A stretch of 64,000 nucleotides of DNA from JBGAWK01 sp044227665 (GTDB lineage: Bacteria; Bacteroidota; Bacteroidia; Chitinophagales; JADIYW01), in the NCBI GenBank assembly GCA_044227665.1, contig JBGAWK010000007.1, positions 17,960 through 81,959 of the forward strand, given 5' to 3'. Below the pieces are notes generated by a model. That model had not been told where the DNA came from. It saw nothing but the letters and a program-made list of their open reading frames with translations, and did not search any database. A program made the position numbers and the translations under genes. Shown here piece by piece: positions 7,901 to 16,722 of the stretch (positions are counted from its first letter, which is position 1; the number at the start of each line of letters is the position of its first letter).

Positions 7901-8455
7901 TTATTTTTTATACACAAAGGGTTGCCATATTATCTCCTGAGTGTGTACATCTTTGGCAATTTTGCGTGCAAGTATAAAAAGATAATCCGATAATCGGTTA
8001 AGAAAAGGGATGATTACTTCATGTTGATGCTCAATACGGTCGAGGGAAACTACGCATCGCTCTGCCCTTCGGCATACTGTACGGGCTACATGGCAATGTC
8101 CTACGGCAAGGTGTCCTGAGGGTAAGATGAAATTTGTGAGCAAGGGAAGTCCGTCATTTATGGTATCTATGCGTGTCTCCAAATCACGAATAATAGCCTC
8201 TTCTAGTGTGGGTAACTTTATATTCTTTTTTGTGCTGTCGGCAGCAAGATGTGCTCCAATGTCGAAGAGACGGCTCTGTATGGCATAAAGAAATTTTTGT
8301 TCGTCATGGTCGCAGAAGGAAGCAACAACGCCTAAGTTACTGTTGAGCTCATCTACTGTGCCGTAGGCTTCTATTTTGATATGATCTTTGGGCAGGCGGC
8401 TGCCGCCAAAGAGTGCAGTCTCGCCATTGTCACCAGTTTTTGTATATATTTTCAT
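7901..8455 (-). CDS. Cob(I)alamin adenosyltransferase, PduO type
   Basis: The 184-residue protein shows all PduO-type ATP:cob(I)alamin adenosyltransferase motifs: TKTGDNGETALFGG at the start (ATP binding), EAYGTVDELNS (residues 29-39), ILPSG, CHVARTVCRRAER and LNRLSDYLF. It transfers the adenosyl group of ATP to reduced cobalamin to make coenzyme B12. No other cobalamin gene is near, which fits a salvage role. It is divergent from lptE across 169 bp. Confidence 0.9.
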   Translation of the reverse strand: MKIYTKTGDNGETALFGGSRLPKDHIKIEAYGTVDELNSNLGVVASFCDHDEQKFLYAIQSRLFDIGAHLAADSTKKNIKLPTLEEAIIRDLETRIDTINDGLPLLTNFILPSGHLAVGHCHVARTVCRRAERCVVSLDRIEHQHEVIIPFLNRLSDYLFILARKIAKDVHTQEIIWQPFVYKK

Positions 8456-8576
8456 ACTCTTATAAGCGGTAATGAAGATAGTAAAATCAATGATATTATT
8501 TGTATATAATCATGTTATAGCTAATATTGTTTTTGATGCACAGTAATTCATGTATAGTGTCTTGCAGGCCTATTAG

Positions 8577-8607
8577 TTGTATTATTATAAAAAAAGCACA
8601 ATCTTTG
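8577..8607 (+). promoter_or_regulatory. Likely promoter of lptE
   Basis: TTG at 8577-8579, a 20-bp spacer, and AATCTTTG at 8600-8607 (one mismatch to TAnnTTTG) fit the Bacteroidota -33/-7 arrangement. The start codon follows 17 bases later. Confidence 0.5.
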
Positions 8608-8624
8608 CTATCTGTATATTATAG

Positions 8625-9134
8625 ATGTACTCTACTAAAAAAATATTTTTGTGTATTTGCAGCATTGCATGGTTATGTAGTGCTTGCAAAATATATAAGT
8701 TTACCGATGCCAGCATTAATCCGAACATAAGAACGATAAAGATTAACCAATTTACAAATACATCTCCTATCCAAACGAGCACTCTGTCCAATGATTTTGA
8801 ACAAAAATTAGTCAATAAATTTGTGCGTGAGACAAGGCTTACTTTTGTGAAAGAAGACCCAGATCTAGAGTTTTCAGGTAATATTGTAGAATATTATATT
8901 GAACCTATAGCAATAAGTGGTACAGAAACTACAGCTCAGAACAGGCTCAGTATAGCCATAAAAGTTGATTTTGTAAATAAGCTAGAGCAAGAAAGGAGTT
9001 TTAGCCAGATATTTCGCGATGGCGAAAATTTTGATGCGTCAAAAGATATTTCCGAAGTAAATGATGCTATAGTAAATATTATCTTTGATAGAACTGTACA
9101 AAATATATTTAATAAAGCCTTTGTAAATTGGTAG
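8625..9134 (+). CDS. lptE: LPS assembly lipoprotein LptE (Bacteroidota type)
   Basis: This is a 169-residue lipoprotein with an LCSAC lipobox (lipidated Cys21). The body fits the Bacteroidota LptE pattern: Tyr-Lys-Phe soon after the lipid site, a KINQF.NTSPI strand, TRLTFV, an acidic DPDLEF, GNIVEYYIEPIA and RLSIAIKVDF. LptE plugs the LptD barrel and helps insert lipopolysaccharide into the outer leaflet. The next gene starts at the base after its stop codon, so translation is coupled, and secG follows, an order common in this phylum. Confidence 0.85.
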   Translation: MYSTKKIFLCICSIAWLCSACKIYKFTDASINPNIRTIKINQFTNTSPIQTSTLSNDFEQKLVNKFVRETRLTFVKEDPDLEFSGNIVEYYIEPIAISGTETTAQNRLSIAIKVDFVNKLEQERSFSQIFRDGENFDASKDISEVNDAIVNIIFDRTVQNIFNKAFVNW

Positions 9135-10685
9135 ATGCAAGAAGGACTAAGCACATATCATACTGAAATACTTAATGATCTTTTGCAAAAATGGTCAGAG
9201 GAAGATTTGCTGCGCAAAGCCGCCCAATATCCCCATGTATTCCTGTATAGAGCCCTGATTGCACTAAAGGATAAATCCGACCACAATACTCGCTTGGCAT
9301 CATTCTATGCTGCGGATAGGATGAGATTGCATCAACTATTATATGCAGAATTACCTGAGGATGGCGGAGCCGAAAATGAAGTAGCCATAGCCTCGGAGCC
9401 GTTGACAGAAGAATATGCATCGGAAGAAATCCCTACACTTGCGCTGCAAAATGCCTCCGTAGTCATTCCTGAGGAAGAGCCTTTTGATGGCATAGATGAT
9501 GATATTACATTTGTTACTATCACACAAGAGCGAATGTCCCCGGAGGAAGGATATTTTTTTACAGAAAATGAAATTCACGAAGACTTTGTCACGGAAGATA
9601 ATGTATCTAATGTGTCAAAAAGAAATTCCATAATTGCTGAAGATAATATTGCTGCCGAAGAATTTTTAGAGAAAACAGTTGATGGCACACGACATAGTGC
9701 TGCCGATGATATTCTGGAAACCCTTAGAGCCTATAAGAAGCTAAAAGAAGAAAATAAAGAAGACGAAAAAAAAAACGAAATATTAGGGTCTCCTGAAATC
9801 GAAAATGTTTCAGAAGTACAAGAAGAATTTTTAGTAGAGACCGCATTTATTGAGCCTGATGAGCCAATAGAATCTTGGGATGATTTTATCAAAAATTTAC
9901 AAGTATCTCGGCAACCTATAATTCCAAAAGAATCTAAATATAAATATAAGAAAACCTCGCTGCCAGAATTTGTGGCATTGGAACAGATAGATAGCCAAGT
10001 GCCAGTTGCAGATGCATTCGTATTACAAACATGGATAGCAGAAATGCCTGTATATACCCTAAATACAATATTGCCATCGAAGAAAGAATATAATACGAAA
10101 GAGGAGACCGTAGAGGAGCAAGAGACACAAATAAGTGAGGTGGCGCAAGCAGCCACATCAATGTTAGAAGACAAAGTAGTCAAGAAATCGCGCAAAAGGC
10201 AATCCGAAGGTAAGGGAACCCCCATAGTGGAGAGCAAAGAGGAGGCGGTAAGTGAAGGCAAAGATCACAGCGAACTATATATACACTTTGAAGAGAAAGC
10301 AGAGGATATAACGGCACAGACACATACCTTTGATGACTGGCTGAATATATTTTCTAGCAAAAACATAGAGCCTATGTTCTTCGATGCGCCACAAAAAGAT
10401 TTGATAAGCGAGTTGGAGCAGAGACCTACTATAGATATTCCCGCCAAACCTTTGGAAGAGACAATTACCATATTAGTGAATGAAGAAGATGATGAGTCAG
10501 ACATCAAGATGCAAGCGGAGCAGAGTGTGACATTTACAGCTAAATTAGCTACAGAAACTTTAGCGAAAATATATATGAAGCAAGGCAAAAAAGATAAGGC
10601 AATAGAAATATTTAAGATTTTGATGATAAAAAATCCAGAAAAAAGTAGTTATTTTGCGTCCCAAATAAAAAATATAGAGGGCTAA
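9135..10685 (+). CDS. Large acidic protein between lptE and secG, with C-terminal TPR-like helices
   Basis: The 516-residue protein has no signal peptide, so it is probably cytoplasmic. The N-terminal 75 residues form a helical domain (LQKWSEEDLLRKAAQYP, then LYRALIALK). Residues 80-420 are low-complexity and Glu/Asp/Lys/Thr-rich, probably disordered. The last 45 residues form one TPR-like helix pair (LAKIYMKQGKKDKAIEIFKIL). Proteins of this shape commonly sit between lptE and secG in Bacteroidota, but no function is known to me. The start directly abuts the lptE stop, and secG starts 4 bp after its stop, so the three genes form one unit. Confidence 0.8.
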   Translation: MQEGLSTYHTEILNDLLQKWSEEDLLRKAAQYPHVFLYRALIALKDKSDHNTRLASFYAADRMRLHQLLYAELPEDGGAENEVAIASEPLTEEYASEEIPTLALQNASVVIPEEEPFDGIDDDITFVTITQERMSPEEGYFFTENEIHEDFVTEDNVSNVSKRNSIIAEDNIAAEEFLEKTVDGTRHSAADDILETLRAYKKLKEENKEDEKKNEILGSPEIENVSEVQEEFLVETAFIEPDEPIESWDDFIKNLQVSRQPIIPKESKYKYKKTSLPEFVALEQIDSQVPVADAFVLQTWIAEMPVYTLNTILPSKKEYNTKEETVEEQETQISEVAQAATSMLEDKVVKKSRKRQSEGKGTPIVESKEEAVSEGKDHSELYIHFEEKAEDITAQTHTFDDWLNIFSSKNIEPMFFDAPQKDLISELEQRPTIDIPAKPLEETITILVNEEDDESDIKMQAEQSVTFTAKLATETLAKIYMKQGKKDKAIEIFKILMIKNPEKSSYFASQIKNIEG

Positions 10686-10689
10686 TACC

Positions 10690-11058
10690 ATGTTTCAGTT
10701 GATAGTAGTAGTAATGATTATCCTCAGCTTGTTTATGATGCTGGTGGTATTGATACAAAATCCTAAAGGTGCGGGTACATTTTCCGGAGGTGTAGGAGGT
10801 GCTGCCGCAGATGTCTTTGGCGTACAACGTACCGGAGATGTATTGGAGAAGACTACATGGATTACCATAGCTTCTATATTAGTATTGTCCGTATTGAGTT
10901 CTGTGTTTTTGCCAAAAACGACAGAGGCAGGTAAACAAAAAACACGTACAGAGCAAGCAGGTACGGGGGGTGGAAGCACACCTATGGCATTGCCTGCACA
11001 GCCTAATGCTGCGCCGAGTAATACTACACAGCCTGCCCCTGCTCCACAAAGCAAATAG
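10690..11058 (+). CDS. secG: Preprotein translocase subunit SecG
   Basis: The 122-residue protein has two membrane segments (about residues 3-22 and 57-76). Between them is the SecG loop LIQNPKGAGTFSGG, then GVQRTGDVLEKTTW. The C-terminal tail is Ala/Pro/Thr-rich and disordered, as usual in Bacteroidota. SecG is the third core subunit of the SecYEG export channel in the inner membrane. It is the last gene of the lptE unit. Confidence 0.93.
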   Translation: MFQLIVVVMIILSLFMMLVVLIQNPKGAGTFSGGVGGAAADVFGVQRTGDVLEKTTWITIASILVLSVLSSVFLPKTTEAGKQKTRTEQAGTGGGSTPMALPAQPNAAPSNTTQPAPAPQSK

Positions 11059-11140
11059 AGCAGAAATACGTTTCCGTATTTTTTAATATTATAATAAGAT
11101 AATTCTTTGCATTTCCTTCGGTAGGGAATATATTATTTTC

Positions 11141-11148
11141 TATCTTTG
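11141..11148 (+). promoter_or_regulatory. -7 promoter box of prs
   Basis: TATCTTTG is an exact match to TAnnTTTG and lies 20 bases before the prs start. No clear -33 TTG is seen at the right spacing. Confidence 0.5.
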
Positions 11149-11168
11149 CCACCCAATTTTGATTCGGA

Positions 11169-12110
11169 ATGGTATTGCCTGATGTAAAGCTTATCTCGGG
11201 GAGAGCTACAAAATATCTTGCTACAAAAATATGCGAGAGCTACAACGAGGAATTGACACCCGTAGAGGTGTTGCAATTCAGCGATGGAGAATTTTCGCCT
11301 ATAATACAAGAGTCGGTACGCGGTTCCTTTGTATTCTGCATACAATCTACCTTTGCCCCTTCCGACAATTTGATGGAGTTGCTCATGCTTATGGATGCCG
11401 CCAAAAGAGCATCGGCAGGCTATATTATTGCCGTATTGCCATATTTTGGATTGGCAAGGCAAGATAGAAAAGATAAGCCTAGGGTATCCATTGGTGCCAA
11501 ATTGGTAGCCAATCTCCTTGTGGCAGCAGGTGCCAACCGTATTATGACCATGGATTTACATGCACCACAGATACAAGGCTTCTTTGATATCCCCGTAGAT
11601 CACCTAGATGCTACCGCAATATTTACGCCTTATGTAGAAAAGCTGCAATTGGAAGATTTGGTATTTGCCTCTCCCGATGTGGGCAGTACGAAGCGCGCCA
11701 GACAGTATGCCATGATGTTCAATGCCGACTTGGTGATATGTGACAAACATCGCAAGGTAGCTAATGAAATAGAATCTATGCGGGTAATAGGGGATGTCGC
11801 CGACAAAAATGTAATCTTAGTAGATGATCTCATAGATACGGCCACTACACTTACTATGGCAGCAAATCTCATTATGGAAAAAGGAGCGAAGAGCGTGAGA
11901 GCCTTGATTACACACCCTGTACTTTCGAGCAAGGCTTATGAAAAAATTGAAAATTCCCAGCTTACCGAATTAGTAGTATGCGATACTATACCTTTGCGAC
12001 AGGAAAGTAGTAAGATAAAGGTAGTGTCTGTGGCACCATTATTTGCCAAAGCTATCCGCAATGCCCATGAATTCAAATCTATAAATAATCTATTCGTAAA
12101 TAAAAAATAA
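11169..12110 (+). CDS. prs: Ribose-phosphate pyrophosphokinase (PRPP synthetase)
   Basis: The 313-residue protein has the class I PRPP synthetase layout: FSDGE (38-42), the RQDRKDKPR ATP/flexible-loop region, MTMDLHAPQIQGFF, SPDVGSTKRAR, and the PRPP-binding loop VILVDDLIDTATT. It makes 5-phosphoribosyl 1-diphosphate from ribose 5-phosphate and ATP, the substrate for purine, pyrimidine, histidine and tryptophan synthesis (see trpE and the PurF-like gene in this window). rplY follows after 12 bp, a gene order widespread in bacteria. Confidence 0.95.
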   Translation: MVLPDVKLISGRATKYLATKICESYNEELTPVEVLQFSDGEFSPIIQESVRGSFVFCIQSTFAPSDNLMELLMLMDAAKRASAGYIIAVLPYFGLARQDRKDKPRVSIGAKLVANLLVAAGANRIMTMDLHAPQIQGFFDIPVDHLDATAIFTPYVEKLQLEDLVFASPDVGSTKRARQYAMMFNADLVICDKHRKVANEIESMRVIGDVADKNVILVDDLIDTATTLTMAANLIMEKGAKSVRALITHPVLSSKAYEKIENSQLTELVVCDTIPLRQESSKIKVVSVAPLFAKAIRNAHEFKSINNLFVNKK

Positions 12111-12122
12111 AAAGTCTTATAT

Positions 12123-12704
12123 ATGCAAACATTCGAATTAAATGGTTCAAAAAGAACTGACTATGGCAAGAAAGCCACCAAGGCTAATAGAAATGAAGGA
12201 CTTATACCTTGTGTAATGTACAATGCCAATGAGTCAATTCATTTTACTACCAATCTGTCTGAAATAAGAAATCTGGTATATACCCCAAAACTTTATAAAG
12301 TACAGGTAAATGTAGATGGAACACATCACGAAGCTCTATTGAAAGATATTCAGTTTCATCCTATTACAGAAGATATACTCCATATAGACTTCTATAAATT
12401 GCTACCGGGCGTAAAAGTGATTACAGAAGTCCCTATAAAAATTGTAGGACAGTCGCAAGGAGTGAAAGAAGGCGGTAAGCTGCTGGTAAAAGTTAGAAAA
12501 TTGAAAGTGAAGTCATTGCCAGAATCGCTCAAGGATACAGTAGAAGTAGATATCACCCCCTTGAAACTGGGTCAGTCCATAAAAGTCAAAGACCTTCCCG
12601 ATCAAGGCTTTGAAATCCTAAATTCACCATCTATACCATTAGCATCTATAGAAATACCTCGTAGTTTGCGTAGCGCAGGTGCTAAGGCTGAGAAATCAAA
12701 ATAA
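12123..12704 (+). CDS. rplY: 50S ribosomal protein L25 (long, Ctc form)
   Basis: The 193-residue product is the two-domain TL5/Ctc form. The N-terminal 5S rRNA-binding domain starts with GSKRTDYGKKATKANRNEG and includes VQVNVDG, ALLKDIQFHPITEDILHIDF. The C-terminal domain carries VEVDITPLKLGQSIKVKDL. It binds 5S rRNA in the large ribosomal subunit. It is co-transcribed with prs and closed by a terminator 21 bp after the stop. Confidence 0.95.
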   Translation: MQTFELNGSKRTDYGKKATKANRNEGLIPCVMYNANESIHFTTNLSEIRNLVYTPKLYKVQVNVDGTHHEALLKDIQFHPITEDILHIDFYKLLPGVKVITEVPIKIVGQSQGVKEGGKLLVKVRKLKVKSLPESLKDTVEVDITPLKLGQSIKVKDLPDQGFEILNSPSIPLASIEIPRSLRSAGAKAEKSK

Positions 12705-12724
12705 TTAGTAGAAATTATTTATAC

Positions 12725-12758
12725 AAAAAGGAGAATGGCAACATTCTCCTTTTTTATT
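12725..12758 (+). terminator. Terminator after rplY
   Basis: A 12-bp stem AAAAAGGAGAAT/ATTCTCCTTTTT (12725-12736 with 12743-12754) has a 6-nt loop and runs into T's. Confidence 0.88.
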
Positions 12759-12848
12759 TTACTGAATATCATTATTTTATATGTATATATGTATAAAATA
12801 TTCTTACAATGACAAAAAAATGTCTTTTTATATTTAGTGAAAGCAAAA

Positions 12849-12856
12849 TATATTTG
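12849..12856 (+). promoter_or_regulatory. -7 promoter box of the small membrane-protein gene
   Basis: TATATTTG is an exact match to TAnnTTTG. It ends 17 bases before the ATG at 12874 and lies downstream of the rplY terminator. Confidence 0.5.
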
Positions 12857-12873
12857 AAATATAAATAGATGCT

Positions 12874-12990
12874 ATGACAGATGTAACCAAAAAAGTCTTA
12901 TGGAAGACGACAGTAACAGCAATAGTTATAGCCTTTTGCATTTTTTTATTACTCATATTGAATTATATACTGACAGATATCTTTGAATGA
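12874..12990 (+). CDS. Small single-span membrane protein, 38 residues
   Basis: This short frame (ATG to TGA, 39 codons with stop) encodes a polar N-terminus (MTDVTKKVLWKT), one hydrophobic span of about 18 residues (AIVIAFCIFLLLILNYIL) and a short acidic tail ending IFE. The basic N-terminal side predicts an inside N-terminus. It lies alone between two terminators, with an exact -7 promoter box upstream and its own hairpin terminator downstream, which makes it more convincing than a chance frame. I recognise no family. Confidence 0.5.
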   Translation: MTDVTKKVLWKTTVTAIVIAFCIFLLLILNYILTDIFE

Positions 12991-13018
12991 TACATTCCCC
13001 TTACTTCTTCTATGTGAT

Positions 13019-13044
13019 GGCTGTCAGTAAAGGCAGCCTTTTTT
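13019..13044 (+). terminator. Terminator after the small membrane-protein gene
   Basis: A stem GGCTGT/GGCAGCC-type (13019-13024 with 13033-13038, one G-T pair) has an 8-nt loop and six T's. The rest of the 387-bp gap between rplY and the patatin-like gene holds only the small gene and promoter elements. Confidence 0.75.
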
Positions 13045-13067
13045 ATAGATATTAATCCTTTATTTGG

Positions 13068-13075
13068 TATCTTCG
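13068..13075 (+). promoter_or_regulatory. -7 box of the patatin-like gene
   Basis: TATCTTCG has one mismatch to TAnnTTTG and ends 16 bases before the TTG start at 13092. Confidence 0.35.
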
Positions 13076-13091
13076 TGCAGAAACTACAGGT

Positions 13092-15350
13092 TTGAAATAT
13101 CTAAGGTATTTTATATATTCTATGCCCTTGCAATTGCTGATGCTGCATATCAAGAAGCATCATTTGCATCTTGTTATATGGCTTATCTTGTCTGCATGGG
13201 TGTCAGGGAATTTTGCTACCCACTACGGTGCCCATCTTATGTTTATGGATCCGGAATATATGGGAGATGTGGGATTCCTGAGTTTTGCCATCATAGGCTT
13301 TGCCCTAGGAGGCTTCATTATGACATGGAATACCTGCTCATATTTTCTGAATAGTTATAGATTCAAATTCCTGGCATCACTGACTAAGCCCTTCTATAAG
13401 TATTGCCTCAATAACATTATCATGCCACTTTTATTGTTGGCATTATACATAAGAAGTGTTTTTATCTTTCAGTCGGCAAATGGATGGTCTATAGATGCCA
13501 TATTCAAGAATATTGTAGGCATCCTGTCGGGATTTATGCTCATGTGTGTGCTTACTATCATCTACTTTACGCTCTTTGATACAGACGTAAACTCTTTCTT
13601 AAAGTCACTCACTAAGCGTACGCGCAGTAAGCTGGAGAAGCGAAATATCCCCCTGAGTACCATAGATATTCCTTATGCAGATGCACATCAGTGGCGGGTA
13701 GATACCTATATTGCTTCACCTATAGCTCTACGACTAGTAAGGAATGTAGAGCATTATGACAAAATACTTATAGACAGAGTATTAGGACAGCGACACTTCA
13801 ATGCCTATACCATTATTTTATTAAGTTTGGGTACTTTGTTCTTTTTTGGCTCATTGATAGAGAATCCTATTTTTAGGATTCCAGCGGGGGCTAGCTATCT
13901 TATAATGCTTACAGTTCTTATTGCTGTAACAAGTCTCCTCACACAGTGGTTCAAAGGTTGGCGTTTTATAGCCATGGTCGCCATCATTTTTGGACTAAAC
14001 TATCTGTCGCGCTATGATATGGTAGTGTACAAAAATAGGGTAGTGGGTATGGATTACGAAAAACCCAAAAAACGCTATGACAATACCACCATCTCTTCAC
14101 ATATTACCAATAACGATATAAAAGAAGATGTTCAGGAGACAAAAAATATTCTAAACAGGTGGTATCGAAAAACCGTACATAAATATGGCAAGCAAAAGCC
14201 AAAAATGGTTTTTGTATGTTCCGCAGGAGGCGGTATGAAGTCTGCATATTTCAATATGCATGTGTTACAAGAATTAGACAGAATATCAAAATCCAAATTT
14301 TTCAGACATACATTCATGATTTCAGGTGCTTCGGGTGGTATGTATGGTGCTTGCTATTTCAGAGAGCTATTCTGGCGGCAGCATTATCAGGGAGGTATAG
14401 ATTGCAATGACAATACCTATTTGGATGATGTAGGCGAAGACTTACTCAATGCCATCTCTATATCTACTTGTACCAATGATATTTTTTTTCCGTGGCAGAA
14501 ATATTCTATCAATGGAATAAAAGGGGTAAAAGATAGGGGTTACTGGCTCGACAAGCAATTTAATGAAAATACACACTATCTGCTAGATAAAAAAGTTGCA
14601 GATTATACCCTGCCAGAGAAGCGTGCGCAGATGCCTATGGTAGTATTTTCCCCTACCATTATCAATGACCAAAAGTCAATGTATGTATCGGCTCAGGGCA
14701 TAAGCTACCTTACACGTCCTTTTGTATGGAACGCTAATGGCTACCTCAATTATCTCTCTCCAGATGGTATAGAGTTTATGCGGTTTTTTAGAGACTATGA
14801 TGCTGAAAATCTCAGCTTTGTGACGGCATTGCGTATGAATGCTACCTATCCTTATATCTTGCCGAGTATTACCATGCCCACCTATCCAGAGATGAAAATC
14901 TCCGATGCTGGCATCCGAGACAATTATGGTATCACCAGTGCGGTAAGATTCTGTACCGTATTCAAGGACTGGATAGATACTTATACTTCGGGCGTAATAT
15001 TTGTAGTGATACGTACCGATCGCAAACTTTATCGCTTCAATGAGGCTTCGGATAAGCCTACATGGATAGATGAAATTGTACTGCCTATGGGCAACTTATT
15101 CAGCAACTTTCTGTATGAACAGGAGTATGTCAATGATATGTATCTATCACTTTTGGATAATATCTTGGACGTAGAAGTCAATGTGCTGCCATTCGCTTAT
15201 ACGCCCAATTCCGGCAGCGAGGAGGCATCTATGAGTTGGCATCTCTCCTACAGAGAGAAAAAAGACCTTAGAGATGCATTCTACAACAAGGAGAATAGCT
15301 ATTCTTCAGCAGTACTCATGAAATTATTGGAAATCCCTAAGGGTAAGTAA
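13092..15350 (+). CDS. Membrane-anchored patatin-like phospholipase
   Basis: The 752-residue protein has an N-terminal half with about seven hydrophobic spans (between residues 25 and 315), followed by a patatin-like domain. That domain has the oxyanion loop GGGMKSA (Gly379-Ala385), the nucleophile elbow GASGG (Ser414) and the catalytic Asp605 in DAGIRDNYG, so the Ser-Asp dyad is intact. Patatin enzymes hydrolyse acyl chains from membrane lipids; the substrate here is unknown. The start is TTG at 13092, because the next ATG (13122) would cut the conserved-looking FIYSMPLQLL region. The 3' end overlaps that of the rlmD remnant on the other strand by 27 bp. Confidence 0.8.
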   Translation: MKYLRYFIYSMPLQLLMLHIKKHHLHLVIWLILSAWVSGNFATHYGAHLMFMDPEYMGDVGFLSFAIIGFALGGFIMTWNTCSYFLNSYRFKFLASLTKPFYKYCLNNIIMPLLLLALYIRSVFIFQSANGWSIDAIFKNIVGILSGFMLMCVLTIIYFTLFDTDVNSFLKSLTKRTRSKLEKRNIPLSTIDIPYADAHQWRVDTYIASPIALRLVRNVEHYDKILIDRVLGQRHFNAYTIILLSLGTLFFFGSLIENPIFRIPAGASYLIMLTVLIAVTSLLTQWFKGWRFIAMVAIIFGLNYLSRYDMVVYKNRVVGMDYEKPKKRYDNTTISSHITNNDIKEDVQETKNILNRWYRKTVHKYGKQKPKMVFVCSAGGGMKSAYFNMHVLQELDRISKSKFFRHTFMISGASGGMYGACYFRELFWRQHYQGGIDCNDNTYLDDVGEDLLNAISISTCTNDIFFPWQKYSINGIKGVKDRGYWLDKQFNENTHYLLDKKVADYTLPEKRAQMPMVVFSPTIINDQKSMYVSAQGISYLTRPFVWNANGYLNYLSPDGIEFMRFFRDYDAENLSFVTALRMNATYPYILPSITMPTYPEMKISDAGIRDNYGITSAVRFCTVFKDWIDTYTSGVIFVVIRTDRKLYRFNEASDKPTWIDEIVLPMGNLFSNFLYEQEYVNDMYLSLLDNILDVEVNVLPFAYTPNSGSEEASMSWHLSYREKKDLRDAFYNKENSYSSAVLMKLLEIPKGK

Positions 15351-16632
15351 TGCCACGTTCTCCACATGATATGTGTGAGGAAACATATCTACAGGCTGGA
15401 TTTTTTCCAAGATATATTTTTCCTCCAACAATGTAATATCTCTAGCTTGTGTAGAAGGATTGCAGCTTACATATATTATTTTTTTAGGAGAAATTTCCAG
15501 CAATGTTTTTACGACATCAGGATGCATTCCAGTGAATACTATTGAGTTCCGCATTTCTCTTTGCATCTACAATAGCATCGGGATTTAGTTCTATGCCTAC
15601 CATCTTTTGGCATAAATCAGACAGATATATTGCAATACTGCCCGTGCCCGTATAGAGGTCATAGATAGTTGCTGCTTCATTATAAGGTACGAATGAACGC
15701 ACAATATCATATAGCACCTTTGCCTGTAGGGGATTGGTCTGAAAAAAAGATTTTATATGTACATAAAAACGATTTGCTCCTAATCTCTCTATAAGTTCCG
15801 TATTGCCCTTAAAAGTTTTTATTTCTAGGTCGTAAATAGTGTCGTTCAATTTTTTGTTTATGGCAAATAGAAAATTATCTACCTGAGGCAAGGCTGCTAC
15901 AATATCATTCATGAGGGATTCTATAATATCATTATCATCCTCCCCAAATACAAGCAAGACCATCCATTGTCCATCGGTAGTATTACGCAGGATAATATTG
16001 CGAATCATACCCTGATGATTGTGGACATTATAGCATGAAATATCTTTTTGAAGCAAAATAGTAAAGATGGTGTTTCTTATGGTATTATGATAATCATCCA
16101 TGAGTACACATTCCTCTATATGCGTGACAGCTTCAAATTTTCCGGGTACATGAAAGCCGATGCCACGCTTTTCAAAGTCTTCACCGCTGTCAATCTGTTC
16201 TTTTGTAAGCCATCGGCGGTTAGTAGCACCATAGTCCATCTTATTTCTATAGAAGAAAGGTTCCCCACATCCGATGATAGGCAGTATTTCGGGGCTATGC
16301 TTCTTTAGTACATAAAAGAATGCTTCCTTTACGATATTTTCTTTGTACGATAGCTGTTGCTCATAGCCAATATTTTGCCATTTACAACCTCCACATACAC
16401 CAAAATGCCTGCATCTTGGTGTGATGCGCAAAGGAGAAGCCTGTGTAAGATTTACTATATTCCCAATGGCATAATCCTTCTTATTCTTTTGAATATAAAT
16501 ATCTGCTACATCACCAGGGATAGCAAAGTCTATAAACACTATTTTGCCTTCGTGTTTTCCTATGCCTTTGCCTTCTACGGCAATTTTTTCTACGCTTATG
16601 TCTCTAAAAATTTGTGGATATTTTTTCCCCAT
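15324..16632 (-). pseudogene. rlmD: 23S rRNA (uracil-5-)-methyltransferase, broken by an internal deletion
   Basis: Two overlapping frames are pieces of one RumA/RlmD enzyme. The first (371 codons, 16632-15517) has the TRAM-like start, the four-cysteine Fe-S pattern (RCRHFGVCGGCKWQNI) and the AdoMet site up to DAKRNAELNSI, then runs out of frame. The second (80 codons, 15566-15324) resumes at GMHPDVVKTLL and keeps the catalytic-cysteine motif YVSCNPSTQARD and the VDMFPHTYHVE end. The family has roughly 30-40 residues between these two points, including the DPPRAG loop, and they are missing. The join is at about 15531-15534 and the loss is not a multiple of three. The product should be inactive, unless this is an assembly error. 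Confidence 0.8.
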
Positions 16633-16636
16633 GGGT

Positions 16637-16644
16637 CAAAAATA
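16637..16644 (-). promoter_or_regulatory. -7 promoter box of rlmD
   Basis: TATTTTTG on the minus strand is an exact TAnnTTTG match ending four bases before the rlmD ATG. Confidence 0.5.
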
Positions 16645-16699
16645 GAAAATGCTTAATGCTAATTAACACAAGCACTACTAATTCATGGAAATATTTCAA

Positions 16700-16707
16700 T
16701 ATTTTTG
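16700..16707 (+). promoter_or_regulatory. -7 promoter box of the double-parvulin gene
   Basis: TATTTTTG is an exact TAnnTTTG match ending 15 bases before the ATG at 16723. Confidence 0.5.
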
Positions 16708-16722
16708 TAAAAAATAATATCC

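Noticed and set aside
9731..10588. Minus-strand open frames opposite the large acidic protein.
   Set aside because: They are Ser/Cys-rich translations of the complement of Glu/Asp codons, typical antisense artefacts.
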